Made by a program: the position numbers and the translations under genes. The notes under the pieces were generated by a model. That model saw only the letters and a program-made list of their open reading frames with translations. It was not told the origin of the DNA and searched no databases. A DNA stretch of 6,423 bases, from NCBI GenBank assembly GCA_022360375.1, contig JAKSCW010000113.1, positions 1 through 6,423 of the forward strand. Direction: 5' to 3'. The stretch comes from Balneolales bacterium (GTDB lineage Bacteria; Bacteroidota; Rhodothermia; Balneolales; Balneolaceae). Positions 6,224-6,423 of the stretch are shown in pieces (positions within the stretch are counted from its first letter, which is position 1; the number at the start of each line of letters is the position of its first letter).

Positions 6224-6423
6224 ATGGATATCAATTTTGGAACACACTCAACATCACTGGCTGTAAAAGACATCAAAGCTTCAAAAGCTTTTTATGAAAA
6301 ATTAGGGTTTAACGCCATTACTGAGTATGGCTCAGTAGAGGATAAATGGCTCATCATGGTAAAAGATGACATCAATATCGGGCTCTTTCAGGATATGTTT
6401 GAGGAGAACATCATTACCTTCAA
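6224..6423 (+). CDS. VOC (glyoxalase/bleomycin-resistance-like) protein, N-terminal part
   Basis: The first 66 residues of a protein cut by the right edge. The opening MDINFGTHSTSLAVKDIKAS followed by KAFYEKLGF is the classic start of a VOC-superfamily beta-alpha-beta-beta-beta module, continuing with DKWLIMVKDDINIGLFQ as strands. Members include metal-dependent isomerases, dioxygenases and antibiotic-binding proteins, so the activity cannot be named. The usual first metal ligand, a His five positions before the Val of the VKD motif, aligns with Ser9 here; His8 is next to it. The protein may therefore not bind metal at this site. ATG 6224 lies 9 bases after the DUF6265 stop, behind a purine-rich GAGAAAAA that could serve as a ribosome site. 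The overlapping ATG at 6214 opens only a 27-codon frame and is not the start. Confidence 0.88.
   Translation, partial: MDINFGTHSTSLAVKDIKASKAFYEKLGFNAITEYGSVEDKWLIMVKDDINIGLFQDMFEENIITF

Noticed and set aside
6214..6297. 27-codon frame starting at the ATG that overlaps the DUF6265 stop
   Set aside because: It is short and overlaps the VOC gene, whose frame from 6224 gives a clear family match.

Overview
The window looks like ordinary chromosomal DNA from a bacterium of the Bacteroidota/Balneolota lineages. GC content is moderate (about 42% by eye) and several starts are non-ATG (GTG at 1724, TTG at 3216 and 5765). Shine-Dalgarno sequences are poor or missing before almost every gene. The gene families also fit: a membrane-tethered LuxR-type regulator near a DUF4199 protein, an AraC regulator with a DUF6597-like N-terminus, DUF6265, DUF1801, and a lone ABC ATPase of a type common in these phyla. 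The taxonomic placement is inference from gene content. There are no RNA genes, insertion sequences, CRISPR arrays or phage genes.

Left part (1-1025): a minus-strand gene of unknown function fills 1-894 and runs off the left edge. A 131-base divergent intergenic region separates it from the rightward genes. It holds one weak promoter candidate with a small inverted repeat in its spacer.

Middle (1026-3632): an ABC ATPase without a neighbouring permease, then an M29-family metallo-aminopeptidase with all its metal ligands, a small lipoprotein, and a 138-residue protein with two membrane helices and a LuxR-type DNA-binding domain. The last three are closely spaced (7 and 12 bases) and may be co-transcribed.

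Gap 3633-3852: 220 bases with no intact gene. The minus strand carries a 65-codon open frame that reads like the C-terminal end of a protein but has no credible start. It is probably a gene remnant.

Right part (3853-6423): a tight rightward run of DUF4199 membrane protein, DUF1801 protein, AraC-family regulator, secreted DUF6265 protein and a VOC (glyoxalase-like) protein cut by the right edge. The first two overlap by one base; the others lie 9-11 bases apart, or 81 bases before DUF6265. The run looks like an operon of small accessory genes with its own regulator inside it. No dramatic new system is visible. The most notable points are the antisense remnant, the membrane-bound LuxR protein whose N-terminus resembles that of the nearby DUF4199 protein, and the unrecognised gene at the left edge.
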